A stretch of 64,000 nucleotides of DNA from Candidatus Zixiibacteriota bacterium. Lineage in GTDB: Bacteria > Zixibacteria > MSB-5A5 > GN15 > FEB-12. The position numbers were made by a program, and so were the translations under genes. The notes under the pieces were generated by a model. It was not told the origin of the DNA. It was given only the letters and a program-made list of their open reading frames with translations, and did no database searches. The first letter of the stretch is position 1. The number at the start of each line of letters is the position of its first letter. Positions 34,514 through 44,194 of this stretch are shown in pieces. The stretch covers positions 522,411-586,410 of the forward strand of contig JBFLZR010000002.1 of the NCBI GenBank assembly GCA_040756055.1. Direction: 5' to 3'.

Positions 34514-36271
34514 CTACCAGCTACCGCCGCCGCCTCCTCCCCTGCCCCCACCGGAGAAGCCACCACCGCCGCCACCACCACTGGTTCCACTTGACCGCGG
34601 ACGGGAAAACGTGGCTGAACTCAGGCTACCCGTAACCGCACCCATCGAATGCGTGAACGCTACGGGGCTGAAAGTCCTGAAACCGCCGGAGGCTACATAC
34701 CAGTTCGGCGGTTCGTTGAAGATTCCTTCAAACGCTTCCGCCCAGTGATCGACAACATCGAGCGCAATCGCGTAAGGCATGTATTTACAGAAGACTTCTT
34801 TTCCCATACGCTCGACACGGTCCTTATCGGCGCGGTTCATGAATTCCTGAAAACCGATAACTTCCATGTAGGCAGCGGCTCCCCGGCGGGTTTTGACAGG
34901 CATCGCGCCTGCAAACGCCATCACGATTACACCGCTGAACACGGCGGCGATAATTCCTCTCAGACTATAATCGGGATCGAAAATTACGGCTCCAAGAATA
35001 CCGAAGACGATAAACACTACCCCGATTCCCATATAGGAGCCTCTCACAGTCGGGGGACTCATGGCAAAATATTTCTTCTGTTTTAGTCCGCTCCAAAGAG
35101 TGTCGCGCAGGGATTTGAGATTTTTGTAGAACCTGTTTTTGAGATAGGACACCTTGACCGCGCCGGCACCCGCTTCAAAAAGATCGTTGAAAAGCGTTTG
35201 TTCAAACTGATCCAACCCGGCATCGGCTTCCTTGAGTTTAATCAGATCGTAATCCACGCTTTTGAACAGTGACAGGAAGCCATCTATCTTAATCTCCTCA
35301 ATCCTCAGGTATCCCTTAACGGCGAGACCTACGATAGAGGCAGTCAGGTCCCTGGGGTCAAAGCGCTCATCGATAAGCGAGCCTACTTCTGCAGCAGACA
35401 GCGGTTTGCCGTTGTGCTTCGGCGGCTCGTACATAACCGTGACAGCCTCGCGGACCCGGGGGTCTCTCCCCTGACGCCACCAGTGAAACAGCATAAAAAC
35501 GAGCACGATGACAGGCACGATGAATACCCAGTTCTGCCGAAGATTATATTTATAAACAAAGCGCTCCAGTGCGGTCGGTGGCCGGACTATGCCCTTATCC
35601 CAGCCGTAGGCGACAGTCAAACCTTCTCGGGCACCCAGACTGCGTGTAGCTTTGTAGGTCACACCATTCTCGTAAGTTTCCGAAACGCAGGCTGATTCGT
35701 TTTGCCCGTATCGGCCGGTGTAGCAGCCGGTCAATTGCTGCTGGGTCTTTTTGTCTGTGTCAAGATTGATCGTCGCCGAGGCTGACTCGATGGCGGCATC
35801 CCAATACGTACCGGTCACATTCCAGTAAAGTTCGTCGTGATCTTCCAGAAACAACAAGCCGTTCTTGACGCGGTAGGTGACGACATAGGACTGTCTTCCG
35901 CTCACATAAACATCGGGATGTCCGATTCGAATGTTAACAACCGAACCTTTCCTGCTTACCTTATAATCCCACTCTTTCCCGGTTTTGTCTGTGACAGCCA
36001 TGACATCAAGCGGAGTGCGTACGGTGCTGCCCAGTTCGTCTTTGTACTGGTATGGGATTTCACGGTAAATGCCGTGGCGCTGACGATGGAAGGTGAGCTC
36101 GATGGTTTCGGTTACGACAAAAGAGCCGTCCTCGTGGACATTTATATCCGAGTGGAAGCTATTGATAGTAAAGTACTCGGCGATCGCATTCGGAGCGGCA
36201 ACGGCCACCGCAGCCACCGCCATAAGCGCCGTGAGTACCAACCGGGCAGAGTACATATTTAACCTGTTCAC
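34514..36271 (-). CDS. DUF2207 membrane protein
   Basis: The product is 585 residues. A signal peptide (about 1-31) is followed by the exported DUF2207 beta domain (35-240, 'GIYREIPYQYKDELG'), a membrane helix (about 250-270), a cytoplasmic winged-helix-like part with 'DPRDLTASIVGLAVKGYL', a helical hairpin (about 420-470) and a Gly/Ser-rich tail. The tail with runs of glycine is typical. Start is GTG at 36271 with a GGGGG upstream. The pairing with LemA immediately upstream (19-base gap) is widely conserved, and both are thought to act at the membrane; the process is not known. Confidence 0.9.
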   Translation of the reverse strand: MNRLNMYSARLVLTALMAVAAVAVAAPNAIAEYFTINSFHSDINVHEDGSFVVTETIELTFHRQRHGIYREIPYQYKDELGSTVRTPLDVMAVTDKTGKEWDYKVSRKGSVVNIRIGHPDVYVSGRQSYVVTYRVKNGLLFLEDHDELYWNVTGTYWDAAIESASATINLDTDKKTQQQLTGCYTGRYGQNESACVSETYENGVTYKATRSLGAREGLTVAYGWDKGIVRPPTALERFVYKYNLRQNWVFIVPVIVLVFMLFHWWRQGRDPRVREAVTVMYEPPKHNGKPLSAAEVGSLIDERFDPRDLTASIVGLAVKGYLRIEEIKIDGFLSLFKSVDYDLIKLKEADAGLDQFEQTLFNDLFEAGAGAVKVSYLKNRFYKNLKSLRDTLWSGLKQKKYFAMSPPTVRGSYMGIGVVFIVFGILGAVIFDPDYSLRGIIAAVFSGVIVMAFAGAMPVKTRRGAAAYMEVIGFQEFMNRADKDRVERMGKEVFCKYMPYAIALDVVDHWAEAFEGIFNEPPNWYVASGGFRTFSPVAFTHSMGAVTGSLSSATFSRPRSSGTSGGGGGGGFSGGGRGGGGGGSW

Positions 36272-36290
36272 ACGCTACCCCCTTGCACTT

Positions 36291-36848
36291 TCAGGACGAG
36301 AAGTCGGGTTTGATGGGCTTGCGCTCGGCTTCGGATTCGAGCTGGAAGAACTCCTCCTGCTTGAAGTTGAACATCGAGGCCACGATATTCGATGGTACCG
36401 ATTCGATGACAATATTGTAGTCGCGGACTACCGCATTGTAGTACCTTCGGGCTGACTCGATACTGTCTTCGAGGGCCTGAAACTGATTCTGGAGCTGGAC
36501 GAAATTTTCATTGGCTTTCAGCTCCGGATATGCTTCGGCCACGGCGAACAGACTCTTGAGGGTGTCGCGGAAGATGTTCTCTTTCTCGGCAGCCTCTTTC
36601 GGCGAGCCTGCCTGCATGGCGGCGGAGCGGGCCTGGGTCACTCTCTCAAAGACACCCTTTTCATGAGCAGCATATCCTTTGACCGTCTCAACCAGGCTCG
36701 GCACCAGATCGAACCGTTTCTTGAGTTGAACATCGATATCCGACCACGATGACTTCACCGTGTTTCTGAGTCTGACCAGCCTGTTGTATATTGTGACGAA
36801 GACAATTATCACGATGGCGATTACACCGACGAGAATTATTGAACCCAT
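36291..36848 (-). CDS. lemA: LemA family protein
   Basis: The product is 185 residues. One N-terminal membrane helix (about 2-20) precedes a long helical-bundle domain with the family signature 'YNRLVRLRNTVKSSWSDIDVQLKKR' split across the helix and 'DLVPSLVETVKGYA'. LemA proteins form membrane-anchored cytoplasmic or periplasmic helical bundles of unknown role. The gene is first in an operon with DUF2207. GGAGG lies 6 bases before the start. An inverted repeat lies in its promoter region (36881-36910). Confidence 0.93.
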   Translation of the reverse strand: MGSIILVGVIAIVIIVFVTIYNRLVRLRNTVKSSWSDIDVQLKKRFDLVPSLVETVKGYAAHEKGVFERVTQARSAAMQAGSPKEAAEKENIFRDTLKSLFAVAEAYPELKANENFVQLQNQFQALEDSIESARRYYNAVVRDYNIVIESVPSNIVASMFNFKQEEFFQLESEAERKPIKPDFSS

Positions 36849-36880
36849 GAGTTCCTCCGATATTTTTTTGGATTATGCTT

Positions 36881-36910
36881 AAGACTATGGATTTCAAATA
36901 GTCTTGTCAA
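36881..36910 (-). promoter_or_regulatory. Putative promoter/operator of the LemA-DUF2207 operon
   Basis: On the minus strand TTGACA (36910-36905) touches an inverted repeat AAGACTA-N11-TAGTCTT (36881-36905) that fills the spacer and the -10 region. The -10 hexamer at 17-base spacing is poor (TAGTCT), so the promoter may need an activator or the repeat may bind a repressor. Confidence 0.45.
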
Positions 36911-36988
36911 GCCGGATATGCTCGAAGGAGTGGGGCTTCTACCGGCCCTGTGAGACAGGCGCTGTGAATCTGTCGCGGGCGCGGCGAT

Positions 36989-37270
36989 TCAGGGAAGAAT
37001 CTGCACGCCTTTCCAGAATGCGATATGGTCTTTTATTTCCATCGCGGCGCCCTTCGGCTGGGGATAATGCCAGGCGGCATCGCGGTTCTCACGTCCATCG
37101 ACAACCACATCGTGATAATACGCCATCCCCTTGCGGGGACAAATGGAGAGCGTATCCGACGGTTTCAGAAACTCTTGATTCACCGAATCCAGAGGGAAAT
37201 AGTGATTTCCCTCAATTATGATAGTCCTCTCGGATTCAGCTATTACCTTACCATTCCATATCGCCTTCAT
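36989..37270 (-). CDS. DUF427 domain protein
   Basis: The product is 93 residues and matches the whole short form of DUF427: 'MKAIWNGKVIAESE', 'EGNHYFP', 'CPRKGMAYYHDVVVDG' and 'AAWHYPQP', ending 'DHIAFWKGV'. The fold is a small beta tent with conserved Cys/Tyr/Trp. The function is unknown; there is no signal peptide, so it is cytoplasmic. AGGAAGG lies 7 bases before the start. The gene stands alone. Confidence 0.93.
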   Translation of the reverse strand: MKAIWNGKVIAESERTIIIEGNHYFPLDSVNQEFLKPSDTLSICPRKGMAYYHDVVVDGRENRDAAWHYPQPKGAAMEIKDHIAFWKGVQILP

Positions 37271-37395
37271 CTGGTAACCTTCCTGCTGGTTTACTTATCT
37301 CCAGATATACGCTGAGAACTCTCGCGGCGTTGAACTCCTTCGAAGCAAAAATCAATTCCGTTATCCTGCAAACACTTCGGACCGAAATATCGGTC

Positions 37396-37433
37396 AAAAA
37401 AAATCCCCGACAGGAGGTGCATCCTCTCGGGGA
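37396..37433 (-). terminator. Rho-independent terminator after the FG-GAP protein gene
   Basis: On the minus strand TCCCCGA pairs with TCGGGGA, with further pairing of an inner AGGA/TCCT, and eight T follow. It lies 47 bases after the stop codon at 37480. Confidence 0.85.
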
Positions 37434-37479
37434 CTTGGGGGACCGTCATACAAACGGTATAAAACCGCTTATTATGACT

Positions 37480-39957
37480 TTATTTTATAAGCAGCATCTT
37501 CCTTGATTCCGAGTAATCTCCGGCAGTGATTTTATAGAGATAGAGTCCCGTGGCAACGGATCTGCCGTTATCGGTTTTGCCATCCCACACCAGCTCGTAG
37601 TTGCCGGCGGTCTTGAGACCTTCGTCGAACTGCCGCACCCTCTGACCCAGAAGATTGTAAATATCCAACCTGACCTCTGCCCGCGTCGGCAGACTATAAG
37701 CGATGGTGGTGGTCGGGTTAAACGGGTTGGGATAGTTCTGCCGCAGCATGAATTTGTCCGGCACGGGATCGCCATACACGATCTCCGTTACGGGGGTAAG
37801 GATGGTGTAACGATTCAGCATCACCGAGATATTATCGTGATTATAGTTGGAAACCGCGACATCGGGATAGCCGTCGTTGTTGAAATCGGCAATCGCCATA
37901 CCCTCGGAGTCATCGCTCGTGATACCGTAGTGCATCGGCTCCCCAAAATTGCCCGCACCATCGCCAAGGAAAACCGAGAAATTGTATGATTCGGTGTTCA
38001 ATACCACGAAATCCATGTTCCCGTCGCAGTCGAAGTCGGAAACATCGATTTCATATTGTTCATAACCGGCGTAGTAATATTGGGTCGCATCGAAGCCCGA
38101 CCCGTTATTCATAATCACGCACACTTCGCTTGAGTCGTAGCTGCCCACAATGATATCAGCGTAGCCGTCGCTGTCGAGGTCATTGACACAAACCTGGTAC
38201 GGATAGTAAATATCGCCGATAGCAATGTTGCCGCTGGTGCTGAAATCGCCGCTGCCATTGTTGAAAAACGCCTGAACGCAGTGGTTGGTGTAGTTGGGAA
38301 TCACCAAGTCAATAGAACCGTCACCATCGAGGTCCCCCCCGTCGATAGCGCTGTGGCCGGGGGCGCTTATGACCGGATAATTGGTGGCCGCCGCAAACGT
38401 ACCATTGTTGTTGTTAAACAGGACGGAGATAGTGGCGCCGGTCGAATTGACGGTGGCAATATCCGGAAGACCGGAGCCGTTCAGTTCTCCCACGAAAACT
38501 CCCCTGGGTCTCAGGTCGCACGCGTATGTAGCCGGCGCCCCAAAGGTTCCGTCGGTCCTGCTCAGCAAAACGGTAATATAGTTCTGGGTGGCATCGGAAT
38601 GACCTATAATCAGGTCTTCCTGGTTCTGGGCGTCGACATCAGCGGCCACAATCTCGTAGGGGGAATTGCCTACTGCGGTTATTTGGAATCTGGCGAAATG
38701 GCCGGTGCCATCACCAGTTAACACCAGAACGCTGTCGTTCCACCAGTCCAGCGTGGCGACGTCGATGTTACCATCGTGATTGAAGTCGGCCATACACAGC
38801 GACTGAGGACCGTCGTTCGTATAGCTCTGGGCCGGGTACTCGAAGTCTCCGTCCCCCTGAGTATTGAACAGCAACGCCACGTAACTTGCGGCGCTGCCGT
38901 AATTACCGGGATTCAGGCCGATCGCCAGGTCGTAGTTGTCATCATCATCGAGTTTTCCAACAGCAAGAGCTTCTCCCCCATCCCCGAAAAAGTACCTTCT
39001 GGTGGATGTGAAGGCGCCGGAGCCGTTGTTATAATAAACATATACGGAGTCATCGACCGCCGCCAGATCGGGACCATTCACTCCATCCAGATCAACAGCG
39101 CTAAGACCATAACCGGAGCCCGTGACACCGGAAGAACTGTGGCTGCTGAAAGCGCCGTTACCGTCATTGGCATATACGGCCAGGCCGTTGTACCAGGTAA
39201 TGGCTATGTCCAAATCGGTGTCGCCGTCAAAGTCAGCCGTACATATACTGCTGGCGTAATTGCCCAGCGCGTAGGTGTTGTCGACGACAAAAGCGCCCGA
39301 CCCGTCATTTAGAAGAATACTGTAATTCGGAACGCCGGTACTCACCGCGATGTCCGGGAACGTATCGCCATCGAAATCGGCCACGACGAGGTTGCTCTGA
39401 TAAGTACCCACGGTGTAAGCGTTATCCAGGGTGAAATTGCCGGACCCGTCGTTGGTCCAGACGGTCAGGTCGGTGAAGGCGTAGTCGTAGTGGGCTACGA
39501 TCAGGTCGTTATCGGCGTCGCCATCTATATCCGCCAGCTTAAATTTCCTTGGCGAAGTAGTTAATCCGGATATCTGAGTCGCCGCGCCAAAAGTGCCATC
39601 CCCGGCATTGTCGAGCGTATAGATGTTGTTATAGGTGGCGACGACCAGGTCAATATCCGAATCATTGTCGATATTAGCCGCCTCGATGTAATACTGAGAA
39701 GTACCGATGGTATAAAAGGCGGCGGTCTCGTAAACACCGTCTCCTTGGCCAATCAAGACGGCGATACTGTCACCGCTATACTGCGCACAGGCAAGGTCAT
39801 TGATGCCGTCGGCGTTGAAATCCGCGATGCAGATATCGATTGGCTCATAACCCACCGGATAATGGACGCTGGCTTTGAAAAGCGGCCCCTCAACGGCCGC
39901 CTCGGCGGTAAACGCAAACAAAACGCAAATCGCCCCCGCTATTACCAAATTTCTCAT
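37480..39957 (-). CDS. Secreted FG-GAP/VCBS-repeat protein with T9SS sorting domain
   Basis: The product is 825 residues with a signal peptide (about 1-20). About fifteen FG-GAP/VCBS-type units follow, each with a calcium-binding-like 'DFDGDTDLDIA' or 'DLDSDGYADII' loop, forming beta-propellers. The last 85 residues are the type IX secretion sorting domain, with '[19 protein letters not shown]' and a closing 'GLYLYKITAGDYSESRKMLL'. Such proteins are exported to the cell surface and may bind carbohydrate or protein. The start at 39957 has GGAGGAG two bases upstream of a CT spacer; a longer frame up to 40020 lacks a signal peptide at its end. Confidence 0.9.
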   Translation of the reverse strand: MRNLVIAGAICVLFAFTAEAAVEGPLFKASVHYPVGYEPIDICIADFNADGINDLACAQYSGDSIAVLIGQGDGVYETAAFYTIGTSQYYIEAANIDNDSDIDLVVATYNNIYTLDNAGDGTFGAATQISGLTTSPRKFKLADIDGDADNDLIVAHYDYAFTDLTVWTNDGSGNFTLDNAYTVGTYQSNLVVADFDGDTFPDIAVSTGVPNYSILLNDGSGAFVVDNTYALGNYASSICTADFDGDTDLDIAITWYNGLAVYANDGNGAFSSHSSSGVTGSGYGLSAVDLDGVNGPDLAAVDDSVYVYYNNGSGAFTSTRRYFFGDGGEALAVGKLDDDDNYDLAIGLNPGNYGSAASYVALLFNTQGDGDFEYPAQSYTNDGPQSLCMADFNHDGNIDVATLDWWNDSVLVLTGDGTGHFARFQITAVGNSPYEIVAADVDAQNQEDLIIGHSDATQNYITVLLSRTDGTFGAPATYACDLRPRGVFVGELNGSGLPDIATVNSTGATISVLFNNNNGTFAAATNYPVISAPGHSAIDGGDLDGDGSIDLVIPNYTNHCVQAFFNNGSGDFSTSGNIAIGDIYYPYQVCVNDLDSDGYADIIVGSYDSSEVCVIMNNGSGFDATQYYYAGYEQYEIDVSDFDCDGNMDFVVLNTESYNFSVFLGDGAGNFGEPMHYGITSDDSEGMAIADFNNDGYPDVAVSNYNHDNISVMLNRYTILTPVTEIVYGDPVPDKFMLRQNYPNPFNPTTTIAYSLPTRAEVRLDIYNLLGQRVRQFDEGLKTAGNYELVWDGKTDNGRSVATGLYLYKITAGDYSESRKMLLIK

Positions 39958-40405
39958 AGCTCCTCCTGCGATTTCTATTACTTTTGAGTAAACTTTTGTA
40001 ATCGGACCGGTGCGAATCATTAGAGATTGCCCCTGAGTAATCTATTGGTTGGACTTTCTTGCAACAATTTGTCACATAAGCACATTGTTGTCAACCTCGA
40101 ACAGCCTCATTTTCTGGAAAATCGACCGGTAGGTCTGCCGCGGGTGCCAGTAGGTCCAATCCGGCAAAATTGCCTGTCTGGCCGGAAGATTTTCCTTGTA
40201 TTAAATTTGAGTTAAATGTACTTTTAAATGTTAACAGTACAATTCCAAAAGCGACAACTCAAGAGTACATTACAGAATTTGGCAGCACGTTCTATTAACA
40301 TTCAAAAAAGATCGGGGAGGTGATATCGCACAGTGAATCTTGGCGCGATTTCGCGCGCATTCCAAGCAAATCCGCAGTACTTTCAACAGTATATCAGGAG
40401 GAAAA
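39958..40405. other. Divergent promoter region between two T9SS cargo genes
   Basis: These 448 bases are A/T-rich between about 40195 and 40280, where both promoters probably lie. AATGTAC near 40216 and GTACATT near 40266 form a distant inverted repeat. No gene and no convincing promoter pair could be assigned. Confidence 0.4.
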
Positions 40406-43051
40406 ATGAAAAGAACCGTTATTATCCTTGTAGCGGTTTTACTAGCTACCAGTAGCCTTTTCGCCGCCGAAACTGCCCAGCAGATGCGGGCAGAAAATGT
40501 TCCTTCCTTTGTCGGGTACGCCCCGAACATGATTATCGTTCAACTTAAAGATGACGCTGTTTTGGAACTCAACCCATCAGACTTCCATTCCGGAAACGCC
40601 TTCCGCGGCATAGCCGAGCTTGATGCCGTAGGTCAGCGCCACGGGGTCGAACGCGTTGAGAAGAGATTCGCCGGCATTAGCCTTGACAGAGCCAACACGC
40701 CCCAGGAACGCGCTCTGACGAGATTTTTCGGCGTTTTCGCCGAATACGGTGACCTTGACGCTATGGTCAGGGACTATGAGAGCCTTCCGCAGGTAGTCGA
40801 AGCCCACAAGGTCCCTCTTCACCAGATGGATGCTACCCCCAATGATCCGCTCTATTCGAGCCAGTGGCATTATTACAACACCTACAGTGTTAATGCCGAC
40901 CAGGCTTGGGATATGGAACCCGGCGACGCGACTGTCGTAGTCGGTATTCTTGACTCCGGCGTAAAATATGACCATGGTGATCTCGGCGGTTCGAACCCTC
41001 CCGGTCCGGCTGACAACAGCACCAATGGAAATATCTGGGTCAACAGCCTTGAGGTTCCCGGTAACGGCATAGATGACGACAACAACGGTTATGTCGATGA
41101 CGTGGTCGGTTGGGACTTTCTGGCGACAAGCTCGCGCTGCAAAGACGCCGATTGCTATACGCCTGACAACGACCCGATGGATGGTCTGGGCCACGGCACC
41201 CACTGTGCCGGCACGGTAGCCGCCATCAACAACAATGCCTACCGCGTTGCCGGTGTTGCCGGTGGTTTCAGCAACGGCACTTTTGAGAGCACCGCTAACG
41301 GCGCGAAAATTCTCTGCTGCAGAATCGGTTACAAGACCTCCAATAGCGGCGTGGTCGACATGGCCGCGGCCGCCGAAGCGATGGTCTATACCGGTCAGCT
41401 GAAAGCTCGCGGCGTTAACGTTGCCGCCATCAACTGCTCGTGGGGTTCCTCGCTGACCACCGACCTGGCGGCCGCTGTGGACTACCTCGTCTCGCAGGAT
41501 GTTCTCGTCGTCGTCGCCGCCGGTAATGACGGTCAGGACATCGTGAGATACCTTAACTCCCGCTCAGACTGCATGAGTGTCGGCGCCACCGACGTCAACG
41601 GCAACCCGGCTTCGTTCTCGAACTATGGGACCTGGGTTGAAGTTGCCGCTCCGGGTGTTGGCATCATCAGCACCGTGACCGGTACCGGCGACCTCACCGC
41701 CACCTACTCAGGCACCTCCATGGCCGCCCCGCACGTTTGCGGTGTTGCCGCTGTTATAGAGTCTTATGACGCCAGTCTGTCGCGCCAGGACAAGTGGAAC
41801 CTGATTTGTGATCCGGCCAATGTCAATGCCTACAACGTCACGAAATACGTCGGTGTGGGTATTGCCAGCGCCAAGAAGTGTCTCGATGCGATAGCTGAGC
41901 CGGTTACCGACCCGCCGGTTGCCAATTTCAGCGGCTCGCCGACCAGCGGTAACTATCCGTTGACGGTCAATTTCACCGACCTTTCCACCAACAGCCCGAC
42001 CTCGTGGGATTGGAATTTCGGTGACGGCAGCGCGCACGTTTACACCCAGAACCCGTCGCACGTCTACAGCACGGCCGGCACCTACACGGTGACCCTGGTT
42101 GCCGCCAATGCCTATGGCTCGGATGCGGAAGTGAAGACGGGCTATATCACGGTCACGGCTCCGACCAACCCGCCGGTCGCGGCTTTCACCGCCTCGCCGA
42201 CCAGCGGCACGGCTCCTCTGGAAGTAGCCTTCACCGATCAATCTACCGGTGGCGCTACCTCGTGGACCTGGAACTTTGGCGATGGCAGCGCTCTGTCATA
42301 CGTCCAGAATCCCACCCACACCTATGCTTCGGCCGGCAGCTACGATGTTACCCTGACTGTCAGCAACGCCTACGGCAGCGATTCCGAGACCAAGTATGAT
42401 TACATCGTTGTCTCCACGGCCGGTGAACAGACGATGCACGTCCACGACATCAATGTCTGGCGTGTCCTCATAGGCTGGAAATGTGACAGCTACGTGCAGG
42501 TCTGGATATACGACCAGAACAATCAGCCGGTCGAAGGTGCGGCGGTAACGGTCGCTGTGAGCGGCCCGGTCACCGGCTCCGGCACCTTTACCACCCTTGC
42601 TGACGGTTCAATCACTGTCCACACCGGTACTGTTACGAGCTGCTCCGGCGATTTCTGCTGGGAGGTCACCAACGTCGTCAAGACCGGTTACACCTACAAC
42701 TCGGCCGCCAACAACGAGACCAAGGTTTGCGAAAGCGGCGTGGTTTACAAAGGTGATCCGACCAACGCTCAGCAGTTGACTCTCCCGAACGAATACGGCC
42801 TGGGTCAGAACTATCCCAACCCGTTCAACCCGACCACCGAGATCTTCTTCTCCCTGCCGGAAAACAGCCGGGTGAAACTCGAGGTCTTTAACATTCGTGG
42901 TCAGAGAGTCACGACGCTTGCCGACGGTATGTACACCGCCGGACAGCACTCCGTGACGTGGGATGCCTCCAGTGTCGCCTCGGGCGTTTATTTCTACCGT
43001 CTCGAGACTGACAATTTCGTCGACCAGAAGAAGATGCTTCTGTTGAAGTAA
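40406..43051 (+). CDS. Secreted subtilisin-like serine protease with two PKD domains and T9SS sorting domain
   Basis: The product is 881 residues: signal peptide (1-20), propeptide (about 25-140), S8 catalytic domain (150-495), two PKD domains (503-585, 590-670), a beta domain with four Cys (about 680-785) and a C-terminal sorting domain with '[11 protein letters not shown]'. The catalytic triad is Asp183 ('ILDSGV'), His263 ('GHGTHCAG') and Ser438 ('GTSMAAPH'), all intact. It should be an active surface or secreted protease exported by the type IX system. The start at 40406 follows a clear AGGAGG by five bases. A strong terminator follows the gene. Confidence 0.95.
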   Translation: MKRTVIILVAVLLATSSLFAAETAQQMRAENVPSFVGYAPNMIIVQLKDDAVLELNPSDFHSGNAFRGIAELDAVGQRHGVERVEKRFAGISLDRANTPQERALTRFFGVFAEYGDLDAMVRDYESLPQVVEAHKVPLHQMDATPNDPLYSSQWHYYNTYSVNADQAWDMEPGDATVVVGILDSGVKYDHGDLGGSNPPGPADNSTNGNIWVNSLEVPGNGIDDDNNGYVDDVVGWDFLATSSRCKDADCYTPDNDPMDGLGHGTHCAGTVAAINNNAYRVAGVAGGFSNGTFESTANGAKILCCRIGYKTSNSGVVDMAAAAEAMVYTGQLKARGVNVAAINCSWGSSLTTDLAAAVDYLVSQDVLVVVAAGNDGQDIVRYLNSRSDCMSVGATDVNGNPASFSNYGTWVEVAAPGVGIISTVTGTGDLTATYSGTSMAAPHVCGVAAVIESYDASLSRQDKWNLICDPANVNAYNVTKYVGVGIASAKKCLDAIAEPVTDPPVANFSGSPTSGNYPLTVNFTDLSTNSPTSWDWNFGDGSAHVYTQNPSHVYSTAGTYTVTLVAANAYGSDAEVKTGYITVTAPTNPPVAAFTASPTSGTAPLEVAFTDQSTGGATSWTWNFGDGSALSYVQNPTHTYASAGSYDVTLTVSNAYGSDSETKYDYIVVSTAGEQTMHVHDINVWRVLIGWKCDSYVQVWIYDQNNQPVEGAAVTVAVSGPVTGSGTFTTLADGSITVHTGTVTSCSGDFCWEVTNVVKTGYTYNSAANNETKVCESGVVYKGDPTNAQQLTLPNEYGLGQNYPNPFNPTTEIFFSLPENSRVKLEVFNIRGQRVTTLADGMYTAGQHSVTWDASSVASGVYFYRLETDNFVDQKKMLLLK
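41912..42418 (+). repeat. Tandem PKD domains within the protease
   Basis: Two consecutive PKD units of about 83 residues share '[10 protein letters not shown]' / '[10 protein letters not shown]', '[10 protein letters not shown]' / '[10 protein letters not shown]' and 'NAYGSD'. They are 65-70% identical by eye and arose by duplication. Confidence 0.9.
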
Positions 43052-43074
43052 GCTCTTCAAATAGAGACCATTTG

Positions 43075-43106
43075 GGGACAGCCATGAAAATGGCTGTCCC
43101 TTTTTT
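43075..43106 (+). terminator. Strong rho-independent terminator of the protease gene
   Basis: GGGACAGCCAT pairs perfectly with ATGGCTGTCCC around a GAAA tetraloop, followed by six T. Confidence 0.95.
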
Positions 43107-43187
43107 ATCCATGAATGCCTGGAACAAATAGGTTGTCCCGAGACAAAGCCATATATAGATTCTGTGATAAAGAAAGAGGGATGCGTT

Positions 43188-44177
43188 TTGCGAGCCATGA
43201 TTCTGGACAAACCCGGCCGGCCCCTGCGCCTGACCCAAGTGTCCGACCCGAAGCCTTCTCGCGGACAGGTGCTGATACAGGTGAGCGCGTGTGGAGTATG
43301 CCGCACAGATCTTCATGTCGTCGACGGCGATCTCACCGAACCAAACCTTCCCATAATACCCGGACACCAGATTGTGGGAAGGATTGTCGATGCCGGCTTT
43401 TCTCAATCGGGCTTCAAGAAGGGTGACCGGGTCGGTGTGCCGTGGCTGGGGGGAAGCTGTGGGCACTGTGACTATTGCCTTTCGGAACATGAAAACCTTT
43501 GCGACGAATCAAAGTACACCGGCTATCAGATAAACGGCGGGTTTGCCGACCTGTGCGTGGCCGATGAGCGGTTTTGTTTCCCTATACCGGAAGACTACCC
43601 CGATCTTCAAGCGGCGCCACTGCTTTGCGCGGGGCTTATCGGGTACCGGTCGTTGCGTATGGCCGGGGACGGGCTCAGGCTGGGATTTTACGGTTTTGGC
43701 GCGGCGGCGCATATACTCATTCAGGTGGCCCGGTTTCAGGGTCGCGAGGTCTATGCCTTCACCAGAGAAGGTGACATGGAAAGTCAACAGTTCGCCAAAA
43801 ACCTCGGAGCGAACTGGGCCGGAAACTCAAATGACAATCCGCCGGTGTTGCTCGATGCCGCCATCATATTCGCGCCGGTCGGTGAGCTGGTTCCGGCCGC
43901 CCTTCGCGCTGTCCGCAAGGGCGGGGTGGTCGTCTGCGCGGGAATTCACATGAGTGATATACCCTCTTTTCCCTACTCAATACTGTGGGGCGAAAGAATC
44001 GTCCGCTCGGTGGCCAACCTCACCAGGCGCGACGGCGAGGAGTTTCTCGCTCTCGCGCCGAAAGTACCGGTAAAAACCGAGGTTCATCCCTACCCGCTCG
44101 AAAGAGCCAATGAAGCCCTCGAAGATTTGAGGGCGGGCCGATTCAACGGCGCCGCCGTCATCGTCGTACGCCAATAG
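43188..44177 (+). CDS. Zinc-dependent alcohol dehydrogenase
   Basis: The product is 329 residues of the medium-chain dehydrogenase family. Catalytic zinc ligands are in 'CGVCRTDLH' and 'GHQIVGRIV'; the structural zinc site is the four-Cys lobe 'CGHCDYCLSEHENLC'. The nucleotide-binding turn reads 'LGFYGFGAAAH', slightly different from GxGxxG. The start is inferred as TTG at 43188: GAGGG lies 7 bases upstream, and it yields the family's usual beginning '(M)RAMILDKPG'; an ATG at 43197 is the alternative. The protein reduces aldehydes or oxidises alcohols with NAD(P); the substrate is unknown. It converges with the serine hydrolase gene. Confidence 0.9.
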   Translation: MRAMILDKPGRPLRLTQVSDPKPSRGQVLIQVSACGVCRTDLHVVDGDLTEPNLPIIPGHQIVGRIVDAGFSQSGFKKGDRVGVPWLGGSCGHCDYCLSEHENLCDESKYTGYQINGGFADLCVADERFCFPIPEDYPDLQAAPLLCAGLIGYRSLRMAGDGLRLGFYGFGAAAHILIQVARFQGREVYAFTREGDMESQQFAKNLGANWAGNSNDNPPVLLDAAIIFAPVGELVPAALRAVRKGGVVVCAGIHMSDIPSFPYSILWGERIVRSVANLTRRDGEEFLALAPKVPVKTEVHPYPLERANEALEDLRAGRFNGAAVIVVRQ

Positions 44178-44194
44178 CTCTTCTGCCCGAAGAC

